From: Epiperipatus broadwayi | Taxonomy: Eukaryota > Onychophora > Udeonychophora > Euonychophora > Peripatidae | Reading direction: 5' to 3' | NCBI GenBank assembly: GCA_028023455.1 | Contig: JAQFVV010000072.1 | Span: forward strand, 830,501-894,500 | Length of the DNA stretch: 64,000 nt | In this document: positions 43,701 through 47,896 of the stretch, in pieces | How positions within the stretch are numbered: the stretch's first letter is position 1 | Layout of the letters: each line of letters starts with the position of its first letter | Translations under genes and position numbers: made by a program | The notes under the pieces: generated by a model | What the model was told of the DNA's origin: nothing | Databases searched by the model: none | What the model saw: the letters and a program-made list of their open reading frames with translations, nothing else

Positions 43701-46700
43701 ACTTGATGTTTTAAATATTTCACACATACATAAATCAAATCTTAAGCCCTCCATCGAGATAGATGTTGAACATATATTAATTGCAGATCCTAAGATTCAT
43801 GAATGAAAGATTAGTTACTTTTATATAATAAATATAGTTTTACTTCTCATTATTATGTAAACAAAAAACACTTATTTATAATTGAGTTTAATGGAGAAGA
43901 ACATATAAATTAATATTAAAATCTAGGCTTAACGTTTTCGAGGATCCATGCCTCATATTCATAGCCCTCATAAAATGTATAGTCATTTTATGAGGGCTAT
44001 GAATATGAGGCATGAATCCTTGAAAACGTTAAGCCTAGACTTTAATATTAATTTATATCTTCTTCTCCATTAAACTCAATTATAAATAAGTGTTTTTTGT
44101 TCATTTTTATATAATAACGGAAAGAACTTTCTTGTGGAATTTTGCCATTTCTCTCAATGGAATAATCAAGTGATCATTTCTTCAAATAAATCTGCTTTAA
44201 ACAATGCTACAATTCAAATAATGAAAACATTTATCATACTAGTAATTATTTTTTAATAATATGTATTATCTAAAAATTTAATTGAACTTATAACATTAAC
44301 TGACACGATATTTTTGAGTCTGTTTGAGATCGTCATTCATTAAGTGTTGTAATATTTTTTACATTTTTGTTTATAGTTTTTTTTTTTGTGATTAGCATAA
44401 ATTTTTCAGTCATGCCTGATTTTTTAATACTTAATTTTCAACCTGTAGAAGTCGTAATTATTTTGATCTACACTAGATTAATGACTATCTTCATTTCTTT
44501 TCCCCTGATCTTCACTACAAAATTCAACTGATATATTTTTCCAATCACACAAATAATTTTACTTTGCTCAAATCCATAATATATTTCCATCAATCAAGAA
44601 TTGTATATCGGTCTTTTATGTACATTTAGTATAAGTACTGAAATAGAAAGTTTTAATTCCAATCAATAAATAACTTCTATTTCACTTTCCATATTAGACG
44701 AGAATGAAAATAGTGATTCCCAACAACAACAACAAAACTAAAATTTGAAAATTATTTATCAATGCTGTTCAACAAAGACTATCATAATTTCTATATAAAA
44801 CATGCTAATAAATGAGATTAATAAGACATTATTATTATTCTGTAGTAAGTAGATAAGTTGGAAAAAAAAAATCAAAACAAAATATATATATAATTTTCAA
44901 ATAGCAATTAAAAATTCCTATTACATGCAATAAAAGCCAGAATTTAAAATAAAACTAGAATCAATGATTCTAGTTTTGTAATTAACAATTAAAGCTCATG
45001 TACACAATAAATATATATCATATACAGACTATGTGTCATTCCTATTGCAAATCGTCTGAAGTATAATAAATTTTAATAAAAAAAATTAAATTAACACACT
45101 TGTTACTTTGAAATAAATAAAATATCAGAATTTTTTTAAAAAAAAGGCAAACAATTTCAATCTAAAATTATGTTCGTCATCAACATCTATTAGACATAGA
45201 TTTAAGTACATATAATACGCATTCTCAAAAATTTATTTCGGATATACAAACATATATGAATAATATTTCTGTAGTGTAATTTTCATTACACCACTCTCAT
45301 GTAAGGCAGGGACTGGTTTATGATTTCATCCCTCCATAAAGTGTTAAAAGCAGATAGAAACCAGTCTATACCTGGCATGGAAGTAATGTAGTGAAAATTT
45401 ACTCTAGAGCAGTGTTTCCCAACCTGTGGTACGCGAGTTGCTGGTAGGTGGTACACGAAAAATAATCAATAATGGTGGACATAAAAAAAAAATTAAATCA
45501 TAAAAATATAGAAACGTTTTTTCCTATAATTCATAAAAATTATTTTAATTAATAATATTATACAGTAAAGTTGTTAATATGTACAGTCGATAACGATCTT
45601 TAATGTTAATGATAAAATTGAAAGTATGATTAAAAAATTAGATTTTTGGAAACAGTAATATATATAAGTATCGAAAACAATCAACTGGAAGTATTCGAAA
45701 CTCTACATATTTTTTTGTTTGAAAATAAGGTTAGTCTGTCTCAAGATATACGAGAAAATATAATAGCACATTTAACAGGATTAAAATTGTCTTTTATGGA
45801 ATATTTTCCAAAACCCGAAAACACAAATGATAATTGGATTTCAAATCCCTTCTATGCAGAAAATTTATAAAAAGCTACATCATTATCAATAAAGGATAAA
45901 TAAAATTTAATAGAATTATCATGTGACAGAACTTTACAAGTAGAATTCAAACGACACAATCTAATTAATTTTTGGTTAAACATTAAAGAATATGAACAAC
46001 TTTCTGAGAAAGCTCTTAAATTATTATTACCGTTTACTACGGAATTAGTAGGAAGAGCTTTCTCTTCATATATTTTTTTAAAAATAAGTATCGAAACAGA
46101 TTGAACGCAGCTGTAGAACCAAATTTCAAAAAATTATGTTGTTCGAAACAAGCACAAAGAACTCATTAAATTTATTTTATAAAAATATTTGATTATGATA
46201 AAAAAATATACTAATTGTTTTTTTATAATTTTGTGTTTTTATTAAAACCATTTATTAGTAAATGAAATATGACAAAGTAGTAGATAAATAATGAGTCGGA
46301 TCAAGGCAAATCAATCTAAATTATTTCATTTGAAAGAATGTATCAGAAAAGGATCATACCCAGAAATTAGAATCTCATTAATTCTTGATCATCTATTGTG
46401 GATTATTAGATGTAAGCTAGTATTTAATCATCAAAATTTTAATCCTATTAACTTCATGCTGAACAATATAAAGAAAACAAGAACAAGAGATAGCCTGATA
46501 ACCCCTGAGGTTATTTTTACCATGACTTGGGACATGCTGGATTTATCCTCTCCATGGCCCAACCAATAGCAAGATGCTCCAAAAAAGAGAAAACAGACTC
46601 AAATTCAGGAAAACCAAATGAAGGAATGAGAAAACACTTTAAACAAAATATGTACCAAATAACCTTTAATGTAATAATGTAATCTTTAATAAATTATTTT

Positions 46701-47896
46701 AGAAAAAATATGAAACCTTGAACAAACACATACATATAAATATGTTACAGTGAGTTTATAATTTCAGTGAGTTTATAATCTGGTGTACGTTTAGGCGTGT
46801 TTCAATGTAATTTGTCTCATTATGAGATGTGAATGCATACATGGCCACCCTAAAATATATATAATGCAAATAAAATAACACACAATAACAAATTTCACAA
46901 AATACAATCATTTTTATGAAGTGGTACAATTTAGCGTGATGTACTACCAAGTGGTACATGAGCCAAAAAAGGTTGGAAAACGCTGCTCTAGAGAAATACT
47001 ATTCTTTAAGTTGATAATATCTAGTCTAATGAATGAGTAATAAAAATTGACAATTTACAAATATCTAGTCTAATGAATGAGTAATAAAAATTGACAATTT
47101 ACAAATGTATTTGTTACATAAAAAATACTTTAATAAGAAAATCAAATCATACATCACGTGACTTATATTTAAAAAATATATTAAGCAACATATGATAGAT
47201 GATTAGTTCTCCCTCCAAGCTGCCTGCAGCACTATCTGTGAATCAACACGTGTTACATAGCAACATATTTTAGATATTTACCACAAAAGACGTTAATATG
47301 TCTATTAATATGTTTGGATGAGTTATGATATGAACGCAACAAAATACTAACATTAAATTTTGTTTTAGTTTGAGAAAAATTGCTATTGAAACATTTAAAA
47401 TGATTCAAACTATGTATGGCAATGAAACCATAAGTCACAAGACTGATGTCAAGTAGTTTGCAAAATTTCATAATGACAGGAAGAACACTAAAAATGATCC
47501 ATGAAGGTATGAAACCCATTGTCATATTTCTTAATCCAGATATGCTAACACCTTAAAATTTTTGTGGTGAATAGCTAAATTATGTCGCTATGTAACGTGT
47601 TAATTTAGAGATGATATTACAGGCAGCTTGGAGAGAGAATCAGTAATTTTTTCACTAAGATACAGTGTGCATATATTATCAATATATAAAAATAATATTG
47701 TAGCAAAATGTATAATTTCAAAATATTATGTGACGAATTTAACCATTAATTATAAGAATGGTCAATGTAATATATATAAATGCTTATAAAACCAAAATAT
47801 ACTAATTTTACCTATGGCAGGAGCTGAAGATTTTTGTCCACCAGGCGGAGTTTCAATTTTGGAAGAAGACTGATTATATGAATTACAAGTCTCCAT
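1595..47896 (-). CDS. Ubiquitin-specific protease, USP4/11/15/32-like, with RING-like finger (3' partial, 8 exons)
   Basis: A deubiquitinase that should cleave ubiquitin from proteins by a Cys-His-Asp mechanism. Joining 47896..47812, 36546..36475, 36364..36102, 30704..29601, 14903..14810, 12107..11935, 7235..6930 and 1713..1595 gives 738 codons plus two bases. All junctions are GT-AG and all phases agree. Order by residue: start region 1-52; Cys box with GNTCF, Cys about 70; HDCQEF about 141-146; low-complexity insertion about 160-483; SIVVDTFQGQFKST and CFEC, 484-514; LSIPLP about 528-533; ubiquitin-like insert about 540-615; RING-like cysteines 671-715. The DTF-G-FKST, CxxC and LxLPLP series is characteristic of the USP4/11/15/32 group. 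The His box, catalytic Asp and second CxxC lie off the left edge. The RING-like finger and the long insertion are not in the vertebrate members as I know them. I cannot name an ortholog. Confidence 0.9.
2845..2940 (+). repeat. tRNA-derived SINE copy
   Basis: GGTGGCCTAGCGGTTAGCAT looks like an RNA polymerase III A box with D arm. It is followed by an anticodon-stem-like CTGCCTTCCAAACAG and a decayed B box (GGATTTGCTTCC), then TTTGACATATG and an A-rich tail. Other copies near 22.7, 50.8 and 59.7 kb share the B-box part and the tail GCTATGACATATG. Confidence 0.65.
4533..5112. mobile_element. Non-autonomous hAT-type element (MITE)
   Basis: The ends are inverted: TAGGGTGACTGGATCA at the left and the reverse of TAGGGTGACCAGACATCCCG at the right, each followed by a copy of AAATCGGGA. 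Flanking octamers GGAAGTGT and GAAAGTCT agree at 6 of 8 bases, as expected for an aged 8-bp hAT target duplication. No transposase frame inside. Confidence 0.8.
5128..6110 (-). pseudogene. Mariner transposase relic
   Basis: Read from 6110 leftward, broken frames give HKLLQVEHDEDALK, DVMDDPRSGQLKT, LRIGYEKDFCKICASDLDR, VIMGNETWCFQYDPETK, KSPDSPYPKKA, and near the end CFQKWEHHLNQG then GTHFEG. Their order and wording match a mariner transposase: helix-turn-helix, the GDETW motif around the first catalytic Asp (here G-N-E-T-W, Asp lost), and the C-terminal W-x-x-C/L region. There are many stops and shifts. It starts 15 bases after the hAT MITE ends. Confidence 0.85.
6930..7235 (-). CDS. USP gene exon G: end of UBL insert and first part of RING-like finger
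   Basis: Flanked by TTTTTTAG and GTAATA; 102 codons. DDNRVLRLVNDNNHFIYAFQ closes the ubiquitin-like fold. An acidic, Ser-rich linker follows, then WHPCAICLEDMDDSELLIHV and PCQCTLCGNCIE. Cysteines fall at residues 671, 674, 689, 691, 694 and 697. Spacing C-x2-C-x14-C-x-C-x2-C-x2-C is that of the first six ligands of a RING finger with Cys at the fourth position. The last pair comes from exon H. Confidence 0.88.
7312..7540. mobile_element. Short MITE with 39-bp terminal inverted repeats
   Basis: TTTATGTAATAACTAGAGAA at 7312 continues for 39 bases that match the reverse of 7502-7540 at all but two positions, around a 150-bp centre. No clear target duplication and no coding. It lies 77 bases upstream of exon G. 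Superfamily unknown. Confidence 0.75.
7640..8860 (+). pseudogene. Non-LTR reverse transcriptase relic
   Basis: The frame at 7670-7790 reads IINPYLKVIRNDLGGILYSY then SDDISVFL, matching the reverse transcriptase stretch NP-linker-G-YADDI with Y-S-D-D for Y-A-D-D. Downstream frames (KIESAINSFFKSYL, and a 125-codon frame at 8480-8857 with NIQALLRTYCKSNCTLLFLW) could be its thumb and C-terminal part, but I could not align them firmly. Many stops. Confidence 0.5.
9990..10480 (+). pseudogene. Zinc-knuckle (ORF1/gag-like) retroelement fragment
   Basis: The frame 10019-10246 contains CFYYEQHGHLAFNCSNVQCK then PCN: a CCHC-type knuckle with the second Cys changed to Tyr, followed by another C-x2-C start. 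This resembles the nucleic-acid-binding protein of LINEs or gag-like ORFs. It is Asn/Lys rich and broken after 10246. Which element it came from is unknown. Confidence 0.5.
11935..12107 (-). CDS. USP gene exon F: ubiquitin-like insert
   Basis: Flanked by TATTTCAG and GTAAGT. It encodes MYVPCASRKIIRYSVTLNKN, then a helix (VKRLKEKLKELIGIE), then EVVDSKISRIL. Its pattern (V-P, Y-x-V, helix ending in L-S/I-G-I, EV/DVY-x-x-R-x-x-R/K-I) is that of the second ubiquitin-like domain inserted in the catalytic core of USP4/11/15. The A/AT split codon joins it in phase to exon E. Confidence 0.88.
12905..13451 (+). repeat. Hairpin repeat, family HP1, with 13-bp target duplication
   Basis: The first ~215 bases and bases 13194-13390 are inverted copies around a ~65-bp loop. 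The right side extends about 60 bases past the palindrome and ends AAATGGTGATCATGTGATG then TTTATTGGCTT. GAAACTTGATTCA stands on both sides (12892-12904 and 13452-13464), a perfect duplication. That length suits insertion by a LINE enzyme. No coding and no clear pol III boxes. Confidence 0.85.
13915..14045 (-). repeat. HP1 fragment, decayed
   Basis: ATCTCCAGGCAAATTTCTGG, CTTATGGTCTTCAACACTGA and GGAACTTGATTCTAGATCTA parallel the arm CCCCAGACTAGTTTCTGGCT-TGTGGCCTTCGTCAGTGAGGAG of the 12.9-kb copy. Confidence 0.55.
14810..14903 (-). CDS. USP gene exon E: zinc-ribbon half and LSIPLP strand
   Basis: Too short for ordinary ORF finding. It is flanked by TTTTAG and GTAAGT and encodes VVCFECKHRSVTYEPFMYLS then IPLPRALEKK. 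CFEC is the first CxxC of the USP zinc ribbon, and YEPFMYLSIPLP matches the FDPFxxLxLPLP strand of USP4/15. The leading Val-Val continues FKST from exon D in phase 0, and the exon leaves one base for exon F. Confidence 0.92.
15473..15521 (+). repeat. 49-bp 5'-truncated HP1 insertion with 17-bp target duplication
   Basis: AACAAGGCAAAACTCTCCAT through AGATGGTGATCATGTG corresponds to parts of the longer copies (for example GAGGCAAAATTCTCCATACAG near 55.91 kb). It is bracketed by ATGCTCATACAAGTATA (15456-15472) and ATGCTCATATAAGTATA (15522-15538), which match at 16 of 17 bases. Confidence 0.75.
15550..15903. repeat. Hairpin repeat, family HP2
   Basis: AAATCAAGACATACATCACG then TGACTTAACTTGATAAGC at the left pairs with AACTTATCAAGTTAAGTCGTGTG at 15799-15826. 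The middle has CCCCAAAACCGGTTTTAAG and CTTCAGTGAGGTGCTAGGAT, shared with the copy at 42.7 kb. The right end AAGAAATGGTGATCATGTGA-TG is the HP1 tail, so both tail types meet here. Confidence 0.7.
17125..17605 (-). pseudogene. RTE-type LINE, 3' end of reverse transcriptase ORF
   Basis: On the minus strand broken frames give the C-terminal segment seen also near 28.8, 37.4, 38.1 and 43.1 kb: a LxYGSETW-like start, then QxGVTDIIEKIKRLKW, HIARRNDNRWTIEIL, WIPRDxKRPRK and RRWIEL. An ATC/GAT-rich tail at 17125-17150 would be its 3' end. Confidence 0.8.
18840..20050 (-). pseudogene. hAT transposase relic, SCAND3/ZBED5/FAM200-like
   Basis: Broken minus-strand frames in order: LLIAKSGKLHTLSEGLILQS near 19.9 kb, NKISSSNDTL, RRIDEF, then DLKHLSF, then NAINKIRSNLMNDRLFRQLC near 19.37 kb, ELYHLLHHTRVCL, GDQFSQFSHLTTVGKHEDLQ and a decayed end near 18.9 kb. 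These match the domesticated-looking hAT proteins named SCAND3, ZBED5 and FAM200 (IAKSGKPHTIGE, SNDTVxRRIDDM, LNxRLFxxLC, H-T-x-V-R-W-L). No ends or target duplication found. Confidence 0.82.
20990..21460 (+). pseudogene. Possible coiled-coil ORF1 relic
   Basis: Frames rich in Lys, Asn, Glu and Met repeat the phrase KSQMENMAKNNKSQMKEMS and go on to EFQEMKGNYEKIKKRIMELE. This heptad-like pattern is common in LINE ORF1 or gag-like proteins. It is broken and unassigned. Confidence 0.3.
22013..22025 (+). repeat. G13 homopolymer after T run
   Basis: Thirteen Gs directly follow about twelve Ts. Long G runs are rare in this AT-rich DNA; the others are G12 at 22670-22681, C12 at 59993-60004 and C11 at 8413-8423. 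Confidence 0.9.
22670..22775 (-). repeat. tRNA-derived SINE copy next to a G12 run
   Basis: Minus strand: GTCAGCAGCAGCTGCTTTAC, AAGCAGTTGTCCTGGGTTAG, CGGGTTCGCTTCCCAGCTGA, TGCTGTGACACATG. The CTGCTTTACAAGCAG hairpin and the GGTTCGCTTCC B box are tRNA-like. A G12 tract (22670-22681) takes the place of the A tail. Confidence 0.65.
23470..23640 (-). pseudogene. Possible LINE C-terminal Cys/His fragment
   Basis: The minus strand reads ADPCCEYGDHKPGFIFLRSV then QFIRLLLASLL, close to the C-x-C-G-x5-H-x5-C-P end of many jockey/CR1-type reverse transcriptases, with Cys to Val at the last ligand. It is short and broken. Confidence 0.35.
23612..23838. repeat. Inverted-repeat relative of the ISXO2-like element
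   Basis: CTGCTATGCCTTTTCACATT at the left and, inverted, the run CTTTT-CACATACG-TATTCAGTCT-GCCGATAACTTTGTAAATCT at the right. The same phrases form the ends of the elements at 24.35, 25.6 and 27.2 kb. Confidence 0.6.
25104..25550 (+). repeat. Two degenerate tandem units (~240 bp)
   Basis: A unit running from TTTTTTAAACGCGATTAATT through ATTATAATTTAGTGATTGT to TTTAAAATGTTGTT is repeated from about 25345 (TTTGAACGTGATCAATTCCT, again ATAATTTAGTGATTGTATGT, TTTAAAATGTTGTTGGAG). It lies within the ISXO2-like element region. Confidence 0.6.
25950..26830 (-). pseudogene. ISXO2/IS1595-type (Merlin-like) transposase relic
   Basis: Broken minus-strand frames give EIEYLHDKGILPSQKVCLNG then HTMILYI, a decayed zinc-ribbon start; then IGGPNKIAEIDKSLFIKNKN, with PEQWMFGGLCRET, the first DDE block (E-I-D-K for E-I-D-E); then NHKYNFVNPETEVHSQNIER. 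This order and the NHxxNFVxPxTxxHTQxIE block are diagnostic of ISXO2-like transposases. Many stops and shifts make it inactive. Confidence 0.85.
27900..29130 (+). pseudogene. RTE-type LINE with internal deletion
   Basis: Broken plus-strand frames: ERDHGLLEY, then IVELDYILTKENMY near 28.04 kb (end of the endonuclease, D-Y/F-I-L), TQEMIINSKRYKIHTNAKRK (GSDHRLVRA-like), then VQEFYKKLYNNKDQKNKMSS and LNKEMRHAIKSMKKDKASQN DG near 28.75 kb (start of the reverse transcriptase, K-A-x-G-x-D-G). After 28802 the sequence jumps to the C-terminal end (ERIKKLKRSW, HILRRDDNR, KRPRKRQHVRWMDKIRVF). Most of the polymerase core is missing. Confidence 0.85.
29601..30704 (-). CDS. USP gene exon D: DCQEF box plus ~320-residue insertion
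   Basis: This 1104-base exon starts at HDCQEFLALLLDSLHEQLN, the second conserved USP stretch, and ends with VEWEKYL, then SIVVDTFQGQFKST before GTAAGT. Between them lie about 320 residues rich in Ser, Asn, Lys, Asp and Glu, with many Cys in the first third (SCNFSSS, CNSFCKPNSCSF, ENCSASCSS). In vertebrate USP4/15 these conserved stretches are only a few tens of residues apart. The insertion has no recognised domain and looks disordered. The absence of stops over 1.1 kb of AT-rich DNA shows it is coding. Confidence 0.93.
32152..32378. repeat. ~100-bp-arm hairpin repeat
   Basis: GCCTAATACAAGCAATTTAT through TTTCCAAATCT to GACTGTACAATAATCG is mirrored by GATGATTGTACAGTG, AGATTTGGAAATAATAAACA and AATTGTTTGTATTAGGC around a short loop CTCAGAACTTAATTTCTGAG that is itself palindromic. 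No coding. No TCAYGTGATG tail seen. Confidence 0.8.
33580..33665 (+). repeat. Two-copy direct repeat, 46-bp period
   Basis: ATATTGTTGTTGTTTGTTTT then GGACATAATTATT occurs at 33583 and again at 33629. Confidence 0.8.
34030..34240 (-). pseudogene. Possible N-terminus of an ISXO2-like transposase
   Basis: The frame 34227..34045 contains RESEAVAFFQAQNILPFVKV and KFIFWKEF, recalling the E-A-I-x-F-L-Q-x-x-G-I-L-P start and F-W-x-C ribbon of ISXO2-like transposases (compare the relic at 25.95-26.83 kb). Ligand cysteines are missing. The surrounding 33.5-34.75 kb has more CpG than its neighbours. I could not place the DDE blocks. Confidence 0.3.
35180..35310. repeat. tRNA-like sequence in inverted pair
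   Basis: GGGTTCAAATCCCCTCTAAT-TATAT at the right is mirrored by ATATAATTAGAGAGGATTTG-AACCAGA at the left. GGTTCAAATCC is a good B box. The inner segments (AGTCACCAAC / GATGACTAATGG) also pair partly. It reads as two tRNA-derived 3' halves facing each other. Confidence 0.6.
36102..36364 (-). CDS. USP gene exon C: catalytic Cys box
   Basis: Flanked by TTTTCAG and GTATGT. It carries GVCGLNNLGNTCFMNAGLQC, the USP Cys box with the nucleophile in NTCF (about residue 70), followed by FNNSSLCQFML and a helix region ending DNRQ. This is the strongest single piece of evidence for the family. The alanine after FMN, where many USPs have Ser, is a mild substitution. The reading frame is intact. Confidence 0.96.
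36365..36474 (-). other. USP intron 2 (110 bp)
   Basis: GTAATA to TTTTCAG. It is by far the shortest intron of the gene and free of repeats. Confidence 0.85.
36475..36546 (-). CDS. USP gene exon B: linker before Cys box
   Basis: Seventy-two bases flanked by TTTTTAG and GTAATA encode CYNRLVPKIEFIGPPNRI and on to KDMQ, then one base that completes the Asp codon starting exon C. It gives the segment just ahead of the catalytic core. Phase matches on both sides. No motif of its own. Confidence 0.8.
37310..37795 (+). pseudogene. RTE-type LINE 3' end
   Basis: Frames: NKCVLPVLTYGSETWTLNRR, AIQRLQTTQRSRERFILGI, stop, VREQTGVTDLIEKIKRLKWS, HISRRDDNRWTIEILNWIPR, KRPRKRPHVR, stop, RREAKDRRRWIDL, then DLHPAVD and a GATGATGATGAT tail typical of RTE 3' ends. 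Only a few stops, so this is the best preserved RTE end here. Confidence 0.88.
38030..38325 (+). pseudogene. RTE-type LINE 3' end, second copy
   Basis: GVIDIIERIKRLKWSWAGHI, ARRNNNRWTVEILNRIPRDF, then shifted frames with AGVIWRR and HPAVDQ. It lies about 240 bp after the end of the previous copy in the same direction, with AT-rich DNA between. Confidence 0.85.
39236..40215 (+). repeat. Three HP1 fragments in direct orientation
   Basis: At 39236-39310 GATCTAGGTGCAGTGCTCTC-AGATCCAAGGCTCCTCAC is almost identical to the 13.2-kb arm. At 39700-39840 and 40060-40215 more diverged versions keep CTCCTCATTGATGAAAGCCA-CAAGC, a TCTGGAGATACTGAATAGG-like phrase and ACAGCAGGTGG / ACAATAGGTGG. The repeated order suggests tandem or repeated insertion of the same family at different ages. 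Confidence 0.65.
40602..40938 (+). repeat. tRNA-like SINE inside a 42-bp inverted repeat
   Basis: Inverted ends: AGTTGCATTTTTATATTGGA-TTATTTCCATCATCTAATAT at about 40630 and its near-complement ending at 40940. Inside, TGGTTAGAGCG (A box) and CAGGTTCGAATGCC (B box) precede CACCTGAAGAAGAGGGAAGA and CTCTCGAAACGTGG. CTAATCTCCAGTRTTT flanks the unit on both sides (40586-40601 and 40939-40954, one mismatch). Confidence 0.65.
42300..43440 (+). pseudogene. RTE-type LINE interrupted by a hairpin repeat
   Basis: Broken frames: YGNAFDSTCKSLDH (motif A, A-F-D-S) at about 42.32 kb, LTNNASKLKNLLQKLK, KIHNNKLEVKNYKYIGEIIN then TDKNITDEINHVIYRA up to 42695; after the insertion EINHGINL, KENTPIWFK-like, then decayed C-terminal frames with AxWSGAKFSQRDDYKC to about 43440. 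The coding order before and after 42696-42933 is continuous. Confidence 0.8.
42696..42933 (+). repeat. Hairpin repeat, family HP2, with perfect 15-bp target duplication
   Basis: ATGAAATTAATCATG occurs at 42681-42695 and 42934-42948. The insert opens TTATATATAGAGCTCGCAAA-TAAGCTCTTAACAAGCTTT and folds on TGCAAAGCTTGTTAAGAGTT-TATTTGCGAACTCTATATAT. The right side runs on through AAATTAGGTCAAGTGACATA-CGACTTGATTT, the reverse of the 15.55-kb left end. The loop holds CTTCCTCAGTGAGGTGCTAG-GATATTC as at 15.68 kb. Confidence 0.88.
43832..44104. repeat. Near-perfect hairpin repeat (~115-bp arms)
   Basis: CACTTATTTATAATTGAGTT through TCTAGGCTTAACGTTTTCGA to ATAGCCCTCATAAAAT is mirrored at 43986-44098 with few mismatches and an 8-bp loop. 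TTTTATATAATAA flanks it at 43819-43831 and 44105-44117. The arms are much less diverged than those of HP1, implying a recent origin or gene conversion. Confidence 0.8.
45258..46995. mobile_element. Inverted-repeat element split by a hAT insertion
   Basis: TTCTGTAGTGTAATTTTCAT-TACACCACTCTCATG at the left is mirrored by CATGGAAGTAATGTAGTGAA-AATTTACTCTAGAG|AAATACTATTC, broken at 45410-46985 by a hAT element. A whole relative is at 49520-49988. Confidence 0.75.
45410..46985 (+). mobile_element. hAT transposon relic with perfect 8-bp target duplication
   Basis: CAGTGTTTCCCAACCTGTGG at the left and, inverted, CAGCGTTTTCCAACCTTTTT at the right are the element ends. CTCTAGAG flanks both (45402-45409 and 46986-46993). 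Inside, frames at 45646-46170 read NNQLEVFETLHIFL, DIRENIIAHLTGLKLSFMEY, DNWISNPF, LIELSCDRTLQVEFKRHNLI NFW, KALKLLLPF and ELVGRAFSS, the C-terminal dimerisation part of a SCAND3/ZBED5-like hAT transposase. The first two thirds are lost. A 92-codon frame at 46291-46569 (HLLWIIRCKLVFNHQNFNP) looks like a foreign LINE C-terminus, uncertain. Confidence 0.92.
47017..47104 (+). repeat. Perfect 44-bp tandem duplication
   Basis: ATATCTAGTCTAATGAATGA through GACAATTTACAA is present at 47017-47060 and again, unchanged, at 47061-47104. A single related copy follows the relative element at about 50.0 kb, so the duplication is specific to this site and recent. Confidence 0.9.
47203..47644. mobile_element. 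TIR element of 442 bp
   Basis: About 85-bp ends are inverted: TTCTCCCTCCAAGCTGCCTG through GTGTTACATAGCAACATATT to TTTACCACAAAA, against TTTTTGTGGTGAATAGC, GTCGCTATGTAACGTGTTAA and CAGGCAGCTTGGAGAGAGAA. The centre has a 90-codon minus-strand frame (47525..47253) with no recognised motif. No clear target duplication. It ends 168 bp before exon A. Confidence 0.75.
47812..47896 (-). CDS. USP gene exon A: predicted translation start
   Basis: The 28 codons begin METCNSYNQ and are rich in Ser, Pro and Lys. The exon ends in one extra base before GTAAAA. The ATG sits in a good context (G at -3 and +4). An in-frame TAG lies 42 bases upstream at 47936-47938, so unless an acceptor falls in that gap this is the start. 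A TTAG or GTGCAG acceptor is present there, so a longer N-terminus via SILKPEPPLAIKE is possible. The hanging G fits the two-base lead of exon B. No recognisable domain; the call rests on phase and position. Confidence 0.55.

Larger units (their letters stand above)
36547..47811 (-). other. USP intron 1 (11.3 kb)
   Basis: It contains three RTE relics (37.3, 38.0 and 42.3-43.4 kb), HP1 fragments (39.2-40.2), an inverted-repeat tRNA-like element (40.6-40.94), HP2 (42.7), a 274-bp hairpin (43.8-44.1), a MITE with nested hAT (45.26-46.99) and a TIR element (47.2-47.64). No further exon recognised. Confidence 0.6.

Noticed and set aside
47253-47525. 90-codon minus-strand frame as a further USP exon
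   Set aside because: It sits entirely inside a terminal-inverted-repeat element, and exon A to exon B phases already match without it.
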